This document shows positions 60,868 to 64,000 of a stretch of 64,000 nt of DNA, piece after piece. Every line of letters starts with the position of its first letter. Position 1 is the first letter of the stretch. Location of the stretch: the NCBI RefSeq assembly GCF_021155765.1, contig NC_060105.1:4340001-4404000 (forward strand), given 5' to 3'. The position numbers were made by a program, and so were the translations under genes. The notes beneath the pieces are model-generated. The model ran no database searches. It was not told the origin of the DNA and saw only the letters and a program-made list of their open reading frames with translations. The DNA comes from Diprion similis (Eukaryota; Arthropoda; Insecta; Hymenoptera; Diprionidae).

Positions 60868-62273
60868 CTGAAGGGGTAGAATTAATTTACTGTGGAATGA
60901 GAACCAGTATTGGTACATTGTTAAATCCATGAAATAAGGAAAATTTCAATTCGAGCGTGTAAAATACGTCTCGTCGCAGGAAAGGCTGACTTCTCCTTGT
61001 TCGTCGCTATGAAAGCTAACTTTGCAAAACCCGCAAATTACCTTGGATTCGAAGGAGATCTCGACGCTATTTCGATTTCCTGATCGTGGTCCTTGTTTCG
61101 CTTACGCCTTCCCGGGCCCCGATTTGCTGTGCTGCAGCCACTGCTAGGACCAGCCTCCTGGTCAGCTTCAATAAAACTAACATGATCATCGAAACGGACC
61201 CTTTCTGATCCTCCGTCTTCACCGCAAGTAGTCCAGCTACTGGAATCGCTAAGTTGACGGTCAAGAATTGGCCTGCGACGTGCGCGTCTGGCCAAACCAG
61301 ATGCAAGCTCCTCCAAGGAACTGAGAGAAGCGGCTTGTCCGGCCGTATCGACATGGTTTTCTGCTGTCGTACCAGCTTCCGAATCACCCTCAGTGTTACG
61401 TACACTATTTGTCGTTCCACTGTCGACCTAAATTTGATAAAACTCGATGGTAACATGCTTATCGCAGGAAACATATATTTAAAAAAAAAAAACATATCCT
61501 CAAGCGCAATGTGAATTACCTTGAAATTTAAAACTGAGCCAGCTAAGGCCCTTGTTGAAGCTGCACCGTCGTCCGGAGCAATAGAAGCATTGACAGACTT
61601 TTCAGACAGGCTAGTAGCGGCTGACGCAGTTTCGCTACTAAGACTGAATCTTTGTGTGGATGCTACGTCGGCTTGAACCTCCAGTCTATTTATGAAAGGT
61701 TGAGACGAGACATTTTAGATAAGATTTAAGAGAGCTGATGTATTTTATGAATTGTCAGAGGTTTTTTAATACCTTTGGCCACCAGGCAAGAGTGTCGATG
61801 CTATACTGGCGGCGAGACTGGCGCCGGCGGACACTATGTAGTTGTACGTCGCTACATCTTGATCGTTTAACTGACTGCCGCTACCCAGAGATAACGAGGC
61901 TTCTCCGATCGAGGGATTCGCACCTCTGTGACTGGCAGCATCTATTGATGACGCGTCTGGAACAAATATGTAAATTATTTTCTGATAATCTTTTACCAAA
62001 ATCGAGTACGTAGAATCAATCTTCATAATTCAGGGGATGTAAAGTACGCAAGTATATCAACTTTGATAATATACCTCCGGTATTCTTGTTGCTGAATGCT
62101 CCCATAAGCTCATTTTCATCGTCGAAATCGAACCGAACACCGGCTCCATTTGTTGAAACTCCACAGCCCCCGCTTCGGCAAAGAGACACAGGAACGACTC
62201 CGTAAACATAAAACAAAAGTATAGGAACTCCGATACCCACTGCCAGTCCAGCTAACACCGGAGATACTAGGAC
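60081..62273 (-). CDS. RNF19: RNF19-type RBR E3 ubiquitin ligase, C-terminal exons (5' part beyond window)
   Basis: Five exons with consistent phases give the last 573 residues. The first visible exon encodes [20 protein letters not shown] (second membrane helix) and the diagnostic [22 protein letters not shown] stretch, matching human RNF19A/B closely. Then follow [16 protein letters not shown] and QRLEVQADV...[13 protein letters not shown], also found in the human proteins. RNF19 proteins are membrane-anchored RING-IBR-RING ligases that work with UbcH7-type E2s; their catalytic Cys lies in the RBR, upstream of what is visible here. The C-terminal exon is unusual for its tandem repeats and has no clear human counterpart. 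The stop TGA is at 60081-60083. RNF19A versus RNF19B cannot be distinguished for an insect protein. Confidence 0.94.
60256..60531 (-). repeat. Two 138-bp in-frame tandem repeats in the RNF19 last exon
   Basis: The GCAATTTCTGG start recurs at 60256 and 60394, and a third, partial and diverged unit begins at 60532. The two full units differ at two bases near their ends. They encode 46-residue repeats. The plus-strand frame 60254-60604 is the antisense echo of this repeat. Confidence 0.95.
61042..61427 (-). CDS. RNF19: RNF19 exon: Ser/Asp-rich linker
   Basis: 386 bp, acceptor ATTTAG, donor GTAATT. Encodes [20 protein letters not shown]..., an Arg-rich [12 protein letters not shown] segment and an acidic [14 protein letters not shown] stretch; probably disordered. 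Confidence 0.9.
61520..61685 (-). CDS. RNF19: RNF19 exon: LEVQADV region
   Basis: 166 bp, acceptor ATAAATAG, donor GTAATT. Encodes [20 protein letters not shown] and ends [13 protein letters not shown], matching human [19 protein letters not shown] and STKAMAGSILN. Confidence 0.94.
61773..61956 (-). CDS. RNF19: RNF19 exon: conserved [12 protein letters not shown] region
   Basis: 184 bp, acceptor TGTTCCAG, donor GTATTA. Encodes [20 protein letters not shown] and continues to [11 protein letters not shown], matching the human HNPSIGEGS and SITGSLSGSA segments. Confidence 0.94.
62075..62273 (-). CDS. RNF19: RNF19 exon: second membrane helix and CRSGGCGVS motif
   Basis: 199 bp, acceptor ATTTCAG, donor GTATAT. 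Starts [20 protein letters not shown]; the hydrophobic stretch spans the membrane. Ends SNKNTG plus one base. Confidence 0.95.
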
Positions 62274-64000
62274 CTGAAATTATAAAATAATGTGATCATT
62301 AAGTTTCGAGATTCAGAATATTGGTGGAGAAAACCCTGTAATAGATGCAACGGACTATTTTGGAATATATTACTTTAAAAATAAATAAGAATGGATCACG
62401 AAAAAATTGTTGAGAAAAGACGAATATGTGTGTCCATTCACAGCATTAGTTATTTTGTCAAATAGACTAGGATTTCCGTGAAATAATGTTTTTCAATCAT
62501 TATAGACTTTTTTACGTAGTCTCGTTTCTATTTTTAGTGAAAGTTTTTATGAAGTGTATTAAAATCCAATAAGTGTTCAGGCCAGCGTTAACGATTTACT
62601 CGTTAAAATAGGAGGAAAGAAATTCCGTACGAACCGCTTCGATGCCGTATATTTAAACTTTAAAAAAGTTGCTGTTCATTGTGATAACACGTAATTAAAC
62701 GTAAGTGCAAGAACAGTACGAGCCTACATTTGCTTCGCCAATCGATTTTCAAACTTTATTATATGGTTATTTTTTTTTTTTTTTTCAAATATGATCCAAT
62801 GAGCATCTGAAATATATCTCTTCATTTAATTTTTACGTCAGATTTTTATGTGAAATGCTATGCGAAATAATACCACAGCTCAGCTTACGATATTACGAAT
62901 TCTAAATTGATAAAAACTAAATTAACAGGAGCTTCAAAATTAATATCAGTCAATAATGAGATCACAGACGAAATTATTGTCATGAAATTACTAATTAGTC
63001 ACAGTCAATGACGGGAACAGCTTTGTTTGGAAAATTATACAAAAAAAAAAAAAAAAATTACAATAAAAAAAAACGTCCCAGATAATTTTTAAAGATCAAT
63101 GGTTCGTATTGTGATGATTATTTTTTACGTAATATGATAAAACAGTGGCAAAAAAATCCAGGAATATTTTATCTCTATTTGTAAGTAGGCTTCGTATTTT
63201 CCGGTGAAAATTTATTTTCCCAATAAAAAATTTAACAATCGTTTAATAATATTTCGTTAGTGATTGAATGTCATTTTTTCATCATATTGTAATCTGAATT
63301 CAAAAGTTTGTATCCGATAAAAATCTCAGCTCTGATAACGTGCCTGGTAAAAAGATAAGAAGATATCAAACATCGTGGAATACATATTAATTATTATTTA
63401 TTATTATTTATATAGCGGGAATAAATTACAAATGTATTGAAATGTAGAATTCAAAAAAGGAATCTGAGTATAGAATTAGAAAACGTAAAAGAATGCACCT
63501 GTACAAATTATGAGACAAAAAAAAAAAAAAAAATTGGAAAAAGTTAAAAATAACAGATGAATATTGGTAGAAAATGTGTCAACATTTTGACGAAGTCATA
63601 AGTTTAAGAGCAGGATCCGATGTGAGAGCGTAGTATATAAAGTCGAGGAATGAACAAAGGGGCGTATATAATGATTCGTTATCCCAGCATCAAAACTCCG
63701 GGTCAATTTTTCCTCATAGAAATCCCGGTGGACGCGGTGGAGACGGTGACGAGATGCGGCGCGGGAAAGAGGATATTGATTGAGACGAGGAGTCCGCGCA
63801 TAGACCCGCCCTTGGTGACGCGGCTGCGTTTTCATCGGGGTGGAGGAAGTGCGCCTCGAAGCGGCGTTGTGGGTGTGCGATTATATACGTATGGAAAACG
63901 CAAACCCGGCGCCGCCGGAGGAATGCAGACACCGCGAGTGCGGTCCCTGGATGCGTGTTAACACGTCGCAGTTAAGCCGAGGATTTGAGTAATCAAGCCG
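62274..64000. other. RNF19 intron sequence, with a GC-rich island at 63,640-63,960
   Basis: Most is AT-rich with A-runs (63,042-63,057; 63,517-63,532), which fits intron. The last 350 bp are GC-rich and CpG-rich, with TATATAA-like boxes near 63632-63638 and 63664-63670. It could be an internal promoter, an upstream exon or a separate gene start. Frames on both strands there (63596-63835, 63650-63961, 63714-63932) are not recognised, so I annotate no gene. Confidence 0.45.

Noticed and set aside
1-64000. tRNA, rRNA or known microRNA genes
   Set aside because: By eye I found no convincing cloverleaf with a GGTTCGAATCC-type arm and no mature microRNA I recognise; a tRNAscan-SE and miRNA search would be decisive.

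Overview
The window is animal nuclear DNA. It has long introns with GT/AG borders, 3' AATAAA signals, a non-LTR retrotransposon, a satellite array, and four genes whose products match conserved animal families. One of these, the dusky-like ZP-domain protein, is arthropod-type, so the source is almost certainly an insect. I lean to Hymenoptera, but nothing in the window proves the order.

Layout: (1) 1-1596 is the 3' part of a non-LTR retrotransposon (reverse transcriptase C-terminal half, 3' UTR, AAACT-type simple-repeat tail). It abuts (2) 1597-~12,840, a satellite array with a 304-bp monomer: 34 near-identical copies, a diverged 35th, and increasingly decayed relics to the right. (3) 12,840-15,578 is AT-rich and probably includes the 3' UTR of Fmr1. 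(4) 15,579-30,108 (minus strand) is a complete Fmr1 gene of at least 13 coding exons. (5) 30,109-30,362 is a 254-bp head-to-head promoter shared with (6) WDR44 (plus strand, 30,363-35,475, six coding exons). (7) 35.5-50.2 kb has no convincing gene, but holds two old inverted-repeat elements, microsatellites and a GC-rich stretch at 43.1-44.3 kb that may carry the dyl promoter or 5' UTR. (8) 50,226-54,404 (plus strand) is a two-coding-exon ZP-domain membrane protein of the dusky/dusky-like family, with a G26 run in its intron and a C23 run after its stop codon. (9) 54.4-60.1 kb is AT-rich 3' UTR and intergenic DNA. (10) 60,081-62,273 (minus strand) holds the last five coding exons of an RNF19-type RBR E3 ubiquitin ligase; its catalytic exons lie beyond the right edge.

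The genes are not a functional cluster. Fmr1 (neuronal mRNA translation control) and WDR44 (Rab11/VAP trafficking adaptor) share a bidirectional CCAAT-type promoter. dyl (apical extracellular matrix) and RNF19 (ubiquitin ligase) are independent.

The most interesting non-genic signals are the higher-order structure and edge decay of the satellite, the retroelement tail that merges into satellite sequence, a candidate 24-nt Fmr1 micro-exon that resembles the end of the following exon, and a 46-residue near-perfect tandem duplication in the RNF19 C-terminus. Exon borders were set by eye from reading frame, phase and splice consensus, without transcript data.
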